Shown: positions 53,859-63,029, counted from the first letter of the stretch. The stretch is DNA of 64,000 bases from CAVWDU01 sp963840725 (GCA_963840725.1 CAWIZY010000009.1:1-64000), one strand, 5' to 3'. Translations and numbers: made by a program. The notes: generated by a model not told the origin, from the letters alone.

Positions 53859-55200
53859 TCACAGCGCCGGCTTGCAACCGCGCCCACTCTCCGGACTCTT
53901 TTCGAAGCGGGTTTCAGTCGTCCCGCCGACCAGCACACTAAAGCCCGCAACGCGATTGCTCTCATCCCGATCGAACGTGACGCTCATGAACGGAAAATCA
54001 CCCGCGAACGCGTCTTTCTCCTTCGGCTCAATCCGAGCATCGACGCGTCGGCGATGCCTGAGCAACAGACCTCCATCATCCTCCACAACCTGGTAGGTCG
54101 TCTCCAGCTGCCGACTGTAATACCGGCCGGCGAAGGGAATCAGGCTGTCTGTCGGCGGAGCCCAGGGCTCGAGACGGCGCAGGACATCGACTGGCCCCGC
54201 GTTAAAGAGGACACGCAAGGGACTTTCTGGTCCCAGTTTGAGGGTGCCACCTCCCACGCTGCCATTGGCATCACGCTGGAATCTAATCACTAAATCACCC
54301 GATCTGCTGGCGAAGGTCGATTCATCTATAGCATGCAGAGCTGCCGGGTCGTCGTCCTGCTCCAGAGTGAGCACTTCTCCCTCACGCGCCACCGTGTAGA
54401 CCAGGCCAATGCTCTCTACTTCATACCGGCCGCTGTAGGCGTCAAGTAGCTTTAAGTCAACGACCCCGCGATTCTCGCTGCTGTTCGATGCTTCTGCTGG
54501 CGCTGGTAGTGGTGTCATCTGACTCGCCAGCATTGTCGCCGCGATTTTGTGTCCCACTCTCCACGGTTTGGCATCGGCCCGATTGCACAGCACCGCTATG
54601 GAGACCGACGCCTCAGGAAAGCGCGTTAGATAGGCTCGAAAGCCGCCCCAGTAGCAGGTAGCCCGTGTTGCTGTACTCGAACCGGGTGCCCGGCTCAGGC
54701 GCTGAATCGTCCCGGGCCGCCACCATCTCAAGAACATCCTCAGGTGTGTACACGTCCTGCGCGTGGCGGCCCTGCAACTCCCACAGCGTGAAAACATCGC
54801 GGAGGCCGCTCGTGTGATTGAGAAGATGGCGAACCGTGACGGGGCGTTGGTAGGCAGGTAGTTCTGGCAGGTAGGTGTGTACGCTTGCATCCACTGAGAC
54901 CTGCCTTTCCCGCGCGAGCAGCGCAACGGCGGCGGCGGTAAATTGCTTCGAGAGGGAGGCGACGTCGAAGGCCGTCTCGGGAGTAATGGGCACTGCATGT
55001 TCCAGGCTGGCGAGGCCATAGCGCCGCGAATAAAGCACGCGCCAATTGCGGGAGACAGCAACGGCACAGCCGGGGCCTTCAGCATAGTCGGCGAAGATCG
55101 AATCGATGGCAGAGGCGAGGTCGTCGACCTGTGCGACCGGCGCGCCTGAAGCGCAGCACAGCGCGATCAGGGCAGCACTTACAGCAACGATACGTCTCAT
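53859..55200 (-). pseudogene. Beta-lactamase-family serine hydrolase with internal deletion
   Basis: The N-terminal part starts at ATG 55200 with a signal peptide (MRRIVAVSAALIALCCASGA) and has the catalytic SLSK (Ser82, Lys85), HLLNHTSGL and YSN (176-178). At GYLLLG, near 54650, it jumps out of frame to WGGFRAYLTRFPEASVSIAV, a segment that lies about 150 residues further on in relatives. The C-terminal domain (LDAYSGRYEVESIGLVYTVA; FAGRYYSRQLETTYQVVEDD) then runs to 53859. The central part of the catalytic domain, including the third motif, is deleted. The repeated CTACTGGGGCGG-like bases at the join suggest short-homology recombination. Confidence 0.8.
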
Positions 55201-55320
55201 AGTGTATTGCCGGTCGTGCCGCTCCGTTCCCTGCTGCCACTTGTCGGCAGGCCAATAGGTGCTATGTTGAGTAATCGGTGTCGCGCTCTTTCGCAGTGGC
55301 ACAGGTCGAGGGTAACAGGC

Positions 55321-55725
55321 ATGGCGACAGGCAGCCAGAACATCAGCGGTAACAGGGCAATCTCAGTGGGCGGAACCGATGCACTGAAGGTGGGAAGCTC
55401 ACAGGAAGTGTCTGTAGGGACGAACCGGCGGACGACTGTGAACGCCAGTGAATCGCTGAGCATCGGCAATTCGCGTTCGACGTCAGTTGCGCGCGACGAT
55501 AGTATCAGCGCAGGCGGCAATCTTACCCAGGAAGCAGGAAACAAGCTGACGCTGACGGCCGGCGATATGCTCGAGATTGTAGTTGGTAGCTCCCGACTGG
55601 TTATGAAAAGGGATGGGTCGATCACGCTCAGCGGCAAGGATATCGAGATTCGGGGCAGCGGCTCGATCAATATCCGGTCGGCTGGCAAGGTTACCATCAA
55701 GGGCAGCAAGGTCAGCACTAACTAG
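55321..55725 (+). CDS. Stand-alone VgrG-tail-like beta-helix protein
   Basis: A 134-aa protein made of short repeats with the valine-glycine pattern of the VgrG/gp5 C-terminal needle: ALKVGSSQEVSVGTNRRTTV, NASESLSIGNSRSTSVARDD, then LTLTAGDMLEIVVGSSRLVM and GSITLSGKDIEIRGSGSINI, ending KVTIKGSKVSTN. This matches the DUF2345-type tail of type VI secretion VgrG proteins, which forms a trimeric beta-helix spike. The gp27/gp5 base is missing, as are other T6SS genes in the window. The start is the ATG at 55321; upstream codons are not repeat-like. It faces a lipase-like gene convergently. Confidence 0.75.
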   Translation: MATGSQNISGNRAISVGGTDALKVGSSQEVSVGTNRRTTVNASESLSIGNSRSTSVARDDSISAGGNLTQEAGNKLTLTAGDMLEIVVGSSRLVMKRDGSITLSGKDIEIRGSGSINIRSAGKVTIKGSKVSTN

Positions 55726-55772
55726 CTCACCCTGGGTATTGAACAGCCGGGGCCGCAGGTACGCCGTTTCGT

Positions 55773-56984
55773 CTATGCTCGCCTGAACCAGTCGATGACC
55801 TGTCGGTGGACCCGGGAATCATCGAGCAGGTCGAAATGGTTCTTCTCATGAAAAACGGCACAGTTCTCCGCCTTCACGGCTAGCGTTTTCTGTCGATCGA
55901 GGTGGGATCCAACAGCGCTGTCAAGGCGCACCAGCAGGTCTCCCAGCAGGCGTCCCAGCGGATCATTTGCATTTCTGCCGAGGGTGGCTGCAACGAAATA
56001 GTAGTCTACACCTGGTAGCAGGGGAACGGCCCTGCGGGTGTCCGGTCGCAGCTGGTCGGGATGATGGCCCTGCCAGTCTTCATCGAGCAGGTCTCCGTAA
56101 CGCAGGTCCTTGATTCCGGCACTGCGTCGCCGGCCGAATGCCAGTGGTTTCACATATGCAATTTTATGCATTGCTAGGTCAGCCGCGCGGCCGATCCGCT
56201 CCACGTGTGAGCCATGGTGTGGCGTGCCCAGGCAAACCACCCGCTTAAGCCGGGTCAACCACGCGCTCCCGGCCTGCGCCCCGTACCAACAGGCACTGCG
56301 GATTACCAGCCCACCCATGCTGTGCCCAACCAGCGATATTGACTCAACCGGCACCGGCCAGGACTGGAACACCGTTTCGAGCATCTGGCAAAATTCCTGT
56401 CCATTGGTGGAGATATGTCTCCCTGTGTTGTAGCGCAAGTAAAGCGGTGTAAGGCCCAGTTCGTTTTGCAGTCCGTCGCCCAGGCCGGGCTTACCATGAC
56501 GGTGCCAGCTCAGTTCCGACAGGCCGAGGCCATGCACCATGACCACCAGGTGCGGGCTGACCCCGGGCATTTCGGCCAGGTACTGCTCGGGCTCGCGCGG
56601 CAATGAGCGTTGAGGCGTACGCAAATGCATGGGTATGGCCAGGGGGTTACCCGACGACTCCAGGTGGTCACCCAGCGCACCGTTGAGAGCCGCTATTGTC
56701 GCGACCTCGCGTCGGGAGGGAGCGGTGCGGCGATCCAGGTCTGGCAGTAGCGCGAACGTGCGGTCAGCACCTTCACGCAAACCGGCGTTTATGCCTCGAA
56801 TGATAGAGTACACGCTGGAGGCGATCAGCCCGTGTGCCCGGGTCACCTCCTGCGTTTGTGGTACCCACGGCAGTGGAGCCCTGGCAATCGTCTCGTGCAT
56901 GCGTTCAACGGCGTTGGTGATGCCTTCCACCGAGTCGAAAGCCAGCTTTGCAGAACCCTTGATCTTTCTCAATGAATCGTTCAT
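55773..56984 (-). CDS. Alpha/beta-hydrolase, PGAP1/lipase-like
   Basis: A 403-aa hydrolase. Residues 1-110 are helical (LAFDSVEGITNAVERMHETI; ASSVYSIIRGINAGLREGAD). The hydrolase core has an oxyanion HG in VVMVHGLGLSELSW (151-152), nucleophile Ser222 in SLVGHSMGGLVIRS and GTPHHGS; the likely catalytic His is in HEKNHFDLLDD near the C-terminus. PGAP1-like esterases act on lipids; no signal peptide is seen. It is convergent with the VgrG-tail-like gene, and shares the strand with the RHH/zinc-ribbon gene 89 bp upstream, so it is probably co-transcribed with that DNA-binding protein. A T6SS lipase effector is a possibility but not supported by other genes. Confidence 0.8.
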   Translation of the reverse strand: MNDSLRKIKGSAKLAFDSVEGITNAVERMHETIARAPLPWVPQTQEVTRAHGLIASSVYSIIRGINAGLREGADRTFALLPDLDRRTAPSRREVATIAALNGALGDHLESSGNPLAIPMHLRTPQRSLPREPEQYLAEMPGVSPHLVVMVHGLGLSELSWHRHGKPGLGDGLQNELGLTPLYLRYNTGRHISTNGQEFCQMLETVFQSWPVPVESISLVGHSMGGLVIRSACWYGAQAGSAWLTRLKRVVCLGTPHHGSHVERIGRAADLAMHKIAYVKPLAFGRRRSAGIKDLRYGDLLDEDWQGHHPDQLRPDTRRAVPLLPGVDYYFVAATLGRNANDPLGRLLGDLLVRLDSAVGSHLDRQKTLAVKAENCAVFHEKNHFDLLDDSRVHRQVIDWFRRA

Positions 56985-57073
56985 GAGCGCTCCTCGGCTG
57001 TGGCCCTGACTCCCGCGCCCCGATTGGCGATTTCTCTGTTGCAACGGGGTAACTCAGTGAGTATTAACAGGCC

Positions 57074-57604
57074 CTAATTTTCGGGCTTTGACTTTCGTTT
57101 GGTTTTGGCCGCAGAGGGTTTTCGCGTCGACATCGTCTTTCCGGCTGCGGGGGCCGTCGTCTTGCTGAGGCCGGCAAGGCATGCCAGGCATAACAGTGCC
57201 GGGCGGGCCTGAACAGGTATACCTATAGCGGCGCGCTCACCTGTCGGTAAAATAGTGTTGCATTTATCGCAGATCCCGTTCCGGTTCAGTATCGCCTCCT
57301 GCCAGCCGATCACTTCGATCCCGGTTTCCGCCTCAACCGATTGCGGCGAGGACCGCTTTGGCGCCCCGGCCGCTTTACCTCTGCCCTGCGCTGCTCTTGC
57401 CAGTTGCGCACTGTCGGCCACGACCCCCTCGACCAGGTTGAAGGTATGAAGGAGGGTATTACGCACAATGGTGGAGACAGAGAGTCCCAGCTGTTCGGCC
57501 CGTTCTCTCAGTTCCTCGTCGAGATGTTCCGGAATCCGCGCCTGTAATACCCGGTCCTTGGTCGGTCGACTTCTGCGCCGGGCCCTGTTCCTGCTTTCCG
57601 GCAT
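57074..57604 (-). CDS. Ribbon-helix-helix protein with C-terminal zinc ribbon
   Basis: A 176-aa protein with two recognisable parts. The RHH (CopG/Arc-like) fold is at about 17-56 (DRVLQARIPEHLDEELRERA; EQLGLSVSTIVRNTLLHTF). After a linker, CxxC pairs at Cys112/Cys115 (GICDKCNTIL) and Cys139/Cys142 (LLCLACLAG) make a four-Cys zinc ribbon. The last 30 residues are Lys/Ser/Thr-rich (KTMSTRKPSAAKTKRKSKPE), basic like a histone tail. It probably binds DNA as a dimer, perhaps at the TGTA-rich sites in its own promoter (57641-57683). It precedes the lipase-like gene. Confidence 0.72.
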   Translation of the reverse strand: MPESRNRARRRSRPTKDRVLQARIPEHLDEELRERAEQLGLSVSTIVRNTLLHTFNLVEGVVADSAQLARAAQGRGKAAGAPKRSSPQSVEAETGIEVIGWQEAILNRNGICDKCNTILPTGERAAIGIPVQARPALLCLACLAGLSKTTAPAAGKTMSTRKPSAAKTKRKSKPEN

Positions 57605-57640
57605 AGCCTGAACCTCTGGCTGTAATTAGCGGGGACCATA

Positions 57641-57683
57641 AATGTAGTTAAATGTAATACAAAAGTCAATTTATGTAGTACAT
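57641..57683. promoter_or_regulatory. Repeated ATGTA..TACA sites, likely RHH operator
   Basis: Three related sites lie 37-79 bp upstream of the RHH/zinc-ribbon gene: AATGTAGTTA (57641), ATGTAATACA (57652) and ATGTAGTACAT (57673). Two are near-perfect palindromes. Short repeated palindromes beside an RHH gene usually form its autoregulatory operator. Confidence 0.5.
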
Positions 57684-57939
57684 ATTGCTGGCAGCGGGTC
57701 TGTAGTGTCCGTGTCAGCAGTCTTGCCTGTTCGTACTGCGGGTGTTCACTAAGCGTGATCTGGTCTGTCCTGGCAACGCCGATACACCATAGACGCCTCC
57801 CAATACTCATTGTTTCTCATCGCCGATCCGCAACTGGTGAGAGCTGATTCCCCCATGCAATTTTTTGAGTTGCCAGCCTCGAAATGAGGGTAAACTTGAG
57901 TGTCGCGCCCCCGCGCATCCAGCATCGGAATCACTGAGA

Positions 57940-58587
57940 ATGAAGAGCTCTCGCATTGAAACGCTGGACGACCGACTGATCAAGGCGTCGAAGAAGATAA
58001 AGGTCCTGAGTACCTTGGCGTGGCCTGTGGGAATCGCTGAGAAGTTTTTACAGGACTGGGACAAGGGTAATGCAAGCTTGCCCGAGATCTCCATCGTGGC
58101 GCCGGATGTCGACGCTGGCGTAAGGGAGTTGGACAGCATCGCCAGCACATGCGATGAGGCCAATCCTGATTGACATTTTTCGTTTTCCCTGGAGTCAGGA
58201 CAATCTGAAAAAGAGTCTGTGCAATCTGCGCAACGTGTGTTCAGAGGAGGAGCGGTGAAGGATCGGATCGTATTTACAAAAGATGCAGTTTATCTGCAGG
58301 GACTTCTGGAGGTGCATACGCTTTACCGTTTGGCGATACGCGACAATAAGCCCAAGTTGCTGAGTAAACTGTTCGCGGGTCGGCTCACGATCGCCGATGC
58401 CGCACGGCTGGATCCACTGTTTGAAAGTGGCTGGCTGCTTCCGCCGGTCTACGTCCGCAAATGGGCCGCAGAATTACGGCGATTGGCCGCAAGCATGGCC
58501 TTTTCGGCATTTATCGGAAGCATTGACCTCGACAAGGTAACCCTCGGGCGTGTGATCGAACTGGAAGAAGAGCTCAGCGCCTCTTAG
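57940..58587 (+). pseudogene. DUF1704 (QEGLA-motif/tyrosine carboxypeptidase-like) gene with central deletion
   Basis: The first frame (57940-58173, MKSSRIETLDDRLIKASKKI then KVLSTLAWPVGIAEKFLQDW) matches the N-terminus of DUF1704 proteins (flavohemoglobin-expression-modulating QEGLA proteins, peptidase-like). The second frame (about 58240-58587) matches their C-terminus: FTKDAVYLQGLLEVHTLYRL, KLFAGRLTIADAARLDPLFE, SGWLLPPVYVRKWAAELRRL. The roughly 250 residues between, with the HExxH-like zinc site and the QEGLA motif, are missing. A large deletion and a frame change therefore produced the present locus. Neither part alone is likely to be functional. Confidence 0.75.
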
Positions 58588-58699
58588 GAACTTCGGCGAC
58601 ATCGACACCGAGCGCCCCGTCCATCCTAATTGTCCTCAAACAGACAGCAGTGTTGTTTTTATAAGGTCAAAATTCGGCGATGCGCCGGCTATGGCGGTA

Positions 58700-58802
58700 C
58701 TAAACAGGACACCTATCATAATCAGTCAGCGATAGCCTGGTTACACCTTGCAGTAGTTGTCCGCCTGCCTGTCGCGGAAGTGAATGTCCTGCTTACCGCT
58801 GC
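58700..58802. repeat. Degenerate element of the dispersed repeat family (cluster K)
   Basis: A left arm CTAAACAGGACACCTATCAT (core at 58707) and, 83 bp on, a decayed right arm AATGTCCTGCTTACCGCTG (58784-58802). The inner sequence resembles the spacer of clusters B and C (ATAATCAGTCAGC). It looks like an old copy. Nothing else is seen in 58588-58933. Confidence 0.65.
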
Positions 58803-58933
58803 ACATTCGATCAATAACCGATGCAATATAACGGTTCAGGGTCCTTGATAGTTGAGTAGTAGTAAATGTGTTACTTTGTGAAGCATGATAGAACTTCCAG
58901 TAGTCTCATGAAGAATTAGACCGGAGTCGACAG

Positions 58934-59794
58934 ATGAGCCAGATAAAAACGCACTACGTCGGAAAGATCACCGATACGCATCGCTGGGAGGCATTCAGGC
59001 ACAGGGACAACGATATCTTCATCTGCACCCCGCCGAAATGCGGCACCACCTGGACTCAAGCCATCTGCGCATCGCTCATATTTGGTACTGCTGATCACGG
59101 GCAGTCGCCGGCATACATTTCACCCTGGATTGACGCCAAATTAGACCCTTTGGATGAATACCTGAAAATCGTCGATGCGCAGCCGCACAGGCGCTTCATA
59201 AAAACGCACACGCCGCTGGACGGCATTCCCTACTTTGAGTCCTGTGAATACCTCGCGGTATTTCGGGACCCGAGGGATGCCTATCTGTCGGGCATCAAGC
59301 ACCGTGATAACATGAAAGATAAGGAACTTGCGGAAAGCACTTTTCCCAGCGGCGATAACGCCTTCGATTTCTGGCTACACGGAGACAACAAGCCGGGTAG
59401 CTGGGACAGGTGGACGCTGGGTGCGCTGGTTCATCTGTTCAAGACCTACTGGGAGGCCCGCAACGCACCCAATGTTCATCTGTTTCACTACGCCGATATG
59501 AAGAGGGACCTGCCTCAGGCTATATCGAGAATGGCGGACATTCTGGGCTACAGCTATGGCGACAGTCAGATCGCAAGCTTTGCGAACGCTGCAAGCTTTG
59601 ACCATATGAGGGAAAACGCCGGGCAGTTTGCACCGCAGGCAAACATCGGTTTCTGGAAATCTGATACCGGGTTTTTCCATCAGGGCCAGAACTCAGAATG
59701 GTCTCAAACGTTTACGGCAGAGCAAATCGCCGCTTTTGAAGACCGAGTAAGACATCTCCTGCCTGAGGATCAGGCGGCCTGGCTGGTGCGTTGA
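58934..59794 (+). CDS. Sulfotransferase family protein
   Basis: A 286-aa PAPS-dependent sulfotransferase-fold protein. The 5'-phosphosulfate loop is TPPKCGTTWTQ (33-42), RFIKTHTPLDG (87-97) follows, and the 3'-phosphate site is VFRDPRDAYLSG (109-120). Late helices include VHLFHYADMKRDLPQAISRM. The usual C-terminal RKGxxGDW is altered to HQGQNSEWSQTF, so PAPS affinity may differ. Bacterial members sulfate lipids, sterols, glycans or peptides; the acceptor is unknown. A ribosome-site-like GGAG lies ten bases before the ATG. A fragment of a second sulfotransferase is found at 61.4-61.8 kb. Confidence 0.88.
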   Translation: MSQIKTHYVGKITDTHRWEAFRHRDNDIFICTPPKCGTTWTQAICASLIFGTADHGQSPAYISPWIDAKLDPLDEYLKIVDAQPHRRFIKTHTPLDGIPYFESCEYLAVFRDPRDAYLSGIKHRDNMKDKELAESTFPSGDNAFDFWLHGDNKPGSWDRWTLGALVHLFKTYWEARNAPNVHLFHYADMKRDLPQAISRMADILGYSYGDSQIASFANAASFDHMRENAGQFAPQANIGFWKSDTGFFHQGQNSEWSQTFTAEQIAAFEDRVRHLLPEDQAAWLVR

Positions 59795-60096
59795 GGCTCG
59801 GGGGCCGTCATAGCGCTGTCCCTGTTGCGTTGGCAGACCGCCGACGGTAAAAGATTCATGCAGGCATGCCAGCTTCTCCTGCAAAGCCCAAAAATTTGCC
59901 TGGTCCTGATATTTGAGTTCACAACTGCTCACTGCACGGTGTGGATCTTCAGCACTTCGAATCGCGTAACTGTCGCGCGAGGTGAAAGCATTCATGTCGG
60001 CTTTGAGAGTGTGTTCCATACAGCCCGACAGTCAGCCCTCACACTTGAACTACGGCAGCAACGCAAGGGTAATGGCGAGAAAAGTCGCCCACGTGC

Positions 60097-60128
60097 CCGG
60101 GTGGCCGGGTGGCCGGGTGGCCGGGTGG
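60097..60128. repeat. 8-bp tandem repeat, four copies
   Basis: CCGGGTGG is repeated four times in perfect tandem within the 466-bp gap between the sulfotransferase and the next exported protein gene (59795-60260). No gene is supportable in that gap. Confidence 0.85.
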
Positions 60129-60260
60129 ACCCAGTGTGTTTTCAATTCCGGCAAGTAACAAGAAATATCAAGCCGATCGCTCTGGTAACAGGTAACCCTC
60201 CAGGCCTTGCAACCCACGCCTGTCCCGGGTTCAATAAGTACAAGCCATCCCGGAAGAGGA

Positions 60261-60630
60261 ATGATGATTCGCGAACTATGGCATACGCGGAGGACCTTGC
60301 TCGGCGCCCTCGTTCTCACCATCGCTGCGCCGCTGACGGTGGCCGACGAACAGGGCAAGGGCGCCCAATCCTATTACTACGAGGATATCGCGCGCTTCTT
60401 TGCTGCTTATGAACGCTTCCTCGGCAGTGGTGAAGAAACGGCGTTCGCTGATTATCTGGAGCGGGGTACCAAAGGGCTCAAAAACTTCGCGGACCAGTTC
60501 TCGCTATCGCCGGAATATTTGGCTAAAACGGTGCAGAAATACCCTGCTTTTTTTTCGTCGATCCGCGATGCTGCTGCGAATACTCGAGGCAAACGATCCG
60601 GAAGCATTTCTCCAGGAGTGCGGGTTGTAG
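60261..60630 (+). pseudogene. Small exported hypothetical protein, frameshifted near its end
   Basis: An ATG at 60261 with GGAAGAGGA before it starts a signal peptide (MMIRELWHTRRTLLGALVLT to TVADEQ) and a helical domain (YYYEDIARFFAAYERFLGSG; LKNFADQFSLSPEYLAKTVQ). After FFSSIRDAAA near 60575 the frame gives a low-complexity tail to 60719. The +1 frame instead gives the more natural ILEANDPEAFLQECGL and stops at 60630. I infer a one-base insertion or deletion. The family is not recognised. Confidence 0.55.
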
Positions 60631-61070
60631 ACGTACAAGCCGGCACCCGATGCACTGGGGACTTCGACCTTGCAACGAGCCCCAGGCATTCCTCAACGAT
60701 TCCGATCTGCCAACTCTGACACGACCTCCCGTGATTCACGGTCGCATCGGTTGCGGCCTGGCGCGGCGATGTCCCCCAGCCGCCCCTCCTGCTCCAGATG
60801 GTGGAGCAATCCTCGTATGAGGTCCGGGTGGTCAACGCAGCAGCCCGACGCCCCGGCGCCGATCCGTCGGCCCGGCGCCCCGCGTTCTGCAGTGCTCTAC
60901 CGGGCGGTTATCGACTCATAACGCCCTACGCAGGTCGAGTATTCCAGACGTATGGATGACACCTCATCCGGAACTCAATAGCCAGGCAGAGCTTCGCCCG
61001 ATAATGATGAAGAGCCTCACTGGCTTTACAGGCTGGTCAGGCGATCAACGCCGCCGGATGGTCGAAGGTG

Positions 61071-61815
61071 CTACAGCGTTTTCAGGTCCAACGTGTTTGG
61101 GTCACTGACCCAGGCGCGCTGGAACAGCGCGTCGGCGTATCGCCCGGCATCCTCGTCTCCCATCGCACGGTGCGCCTCGCGCAGGCCATACAGGGCCCAG
61201 GCGTTATTGGGCGCATCGACCAGGGCGCAGACGAACACGGACTCCGCCCGGTGCACCTGGCCGTCCAGCAGCACCGCGGCGCAAAGCATCTGACGCACCG
61301 GGAAGTAGCAGTAGGACGGCTCCGAGTAGTACATGGCGTCCTGCAGGGCCGCCGCGATCCGCGAAGGCTTCGACGCGTTCAAGAATGGAGTCACTGGCAT
61401 CCAGTTCGCACAAGGCCGCCAGCCGACGAATCGGCTCACGCCTGTCGGCGATTATCCAGCGGTAGGACATCAACAGCGTATCGTCGGCGTCGGGAAGAGA
61501 CCACCAGCTCATCAGGTGCTTGAAGTACTCCATGCGACTCGGGCCGCCTGTCATACAGGTGGTCATAAAAGCCTCGAGCCAAATGGTGTCGGGCTCAAAC
61601 AACCAACCTGCGAAGAAGTGATACATCGATATGAAGTCTTCTTCCGGGTCACCCACGCTGACCAGGTAGTGCATTCCCGATGGCAACCCTTCGTAGTGAA
61701 GATGACTCTTGAAGCCACGAGGCGCTGACTTCTGCGGGCCATTAATAAAGCCCGCCGAGCGACATAAGCTCCAATCGATGATGCGCAATCTGCTTACTCG
61801 AAGACAGTTTTTCAC
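61071..61815 (-). pseudogene. Chimeric relic: sulfotransferase middle joined to TPR-protein tail
   Basis: From about 61815 to 61380 the minus strand reads as the central part of a sulfotransferase (FKSHLHYEGLPSGMHYLVSV, YHFFAGWLFEPDTIWLEAFM, SWWSLPDADDTLLMSY). The first loop that binds PAPS is missing. From about 61350 to 61071, in another frame, it reads as the C-terminus of a different protein with tetratricopeptide helices (DAMYYSEPSYCYFPVRQMLC, VDAPNNAWALYGLREAHRAM, ADALFQRAWVSDP). Two deleted genes have thus been joined. The region 60631-61070 contains nothing recognisable. Confidence 0.65.
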
Positions 61816-61913
61816 CAGGAATCAAAAACGGGGCGACTTAGCGGCCCAGAGCCTGCCGGACTACCCGCGGCCCTGACATTTCTGCATGCCATGGTAAGAA
61901 AGGACGAAGCTTT

Positions 61914-62690
61914 ATGCGCATCAACCCTATCGTATTGATCGTGCTGGCACTGGTGCCTGTTTGGTCCATGTCGCAACAGGTGAGGGATGAGCTTGATGTG
62001 CTGCGCGGGTCCAGTCCAACGCTGCGCTATGGTTTTTATACGAAGATGTCGGGGCAAGTCGAAATGGGTCGTTTCTATTTCGTCGATAACGGGGATCAGT
62101 TGCAGGTTTCCCTTGTGCCTTATGGCATGCCCGCGGTCGAACTTCCCGTGACAAGGTATGACCGCAACGAGGGACTGCTTGTGTTGGGTTGGCAGGGACG
62201 GCCTGAACGCATGTGCAGACTGATTCGGCAAAATGAGGAACTGTTTCTCGCCAGTTGTGTCGAGAAATTTCGTGTCTTGCCCATCGCTATCCGGCTTGCG
62301 AATGAGTTCGATGACGAATGGATGGGCAAACAGTTCCTTGTATCAGATGTCGACCTGAAGATCATCGACCGGGCTATAGCAGATACTGAATTCTCAGGAG
62401 CACGAAACCTGGGTGGTGATCGAAATTGCCTCGACGATATTGGAAGCCGTCGCTTCAGTGTGTTCTGCGCCCTCTACGCAGCTTCGATAGACGTAGACGG
62501 CGTGTACAGGCACCGCAGACCGGCGATGCAGGCGGCGAGGGCCAGCCTCAAGCGCGAGTTCCCCGGCGACTACGCGCACACGCTGCGGGATATCAATAAC
62601 ACAGAATCAATTTCAGACGCGGAGCTGGAAAAGAGCCTGGTCGAAGCGCGGAAAGACTTAAAGCAAGCTATGGGCTCCCGCTGGGAGTGA
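61914..62690 (+). CDS. Exported hypothetical protein
   Basis: A 258-aa protein with an N-terminal signal or anchor (MRINPIVLIVLALVPVWSMS). The next 90 residues are beta-rich (YGFYTKMSGQVEMGRFYFVD; GLLVLGWQGRPERMCRLIRQ) and the C-terminal half is helical and charged (RASLKREFPGDYAHTLRDIN; DAELEKSLVEARKDLKQAMG). Four cysteines lie in the mature part (e.g. MCRLI, ASCVEK, RNCLDD, VFCALY), perhaps disulfide-bonded. I do not recognise the family. It is flanked by relics on both sides. Confidence 0.65.
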   Translation: MRINPIVLIVLALVPVWSMSQQVRDELDVLRGSSPTLRYGFYTKMSGQVEMGRFYFVDNGDQLQVSLVPYGMPAVELPVTRYDRNEGLLVLGWQGRPERMCRLIRQNEELFLASCVEKFRVLPIAIRLANEFDDEWMGKQFLVSDVDLKIIDRAIADTEFSGARNLGGDRNCLDDIGSRRFSVFCALYAASIDVDGVYRHRRPAMQAARASLKREFPGDYAHTLRDINNTESISDAELEKSLVEARKDLKQAMGSRWE

Positions 62691-63029
62691 GTCCGGCTGG
62701 AGTAACTTGAACTTCACTATTATTGATCAAATAGTGATCGGGGTTTTCCGGTTTATGAGTTGTGCTCCCAGGGCAGCCACGCCGAGGTCGCGGTGCCGAC
62801 TCAGCTGGATTTGCTCACGTGGAGTGAGCGCGAATTACGTTGATTATCTGCCAGTGCGTCATTGCAAATTCTTACTCTGGTGCGAAGTTTCCTTTGCTTC
62901 ATGATCACTGCGTTGGAGCCAGATTGATCACCTGGCTGCGATCAAAGAAGTTAAACGGGCTCAGGGTCATCGCCTTCAGAATTTACCGGGTACAGGATTC
63001 ACGGCTTCCTGTCAGCCTATTTCGGTTTT

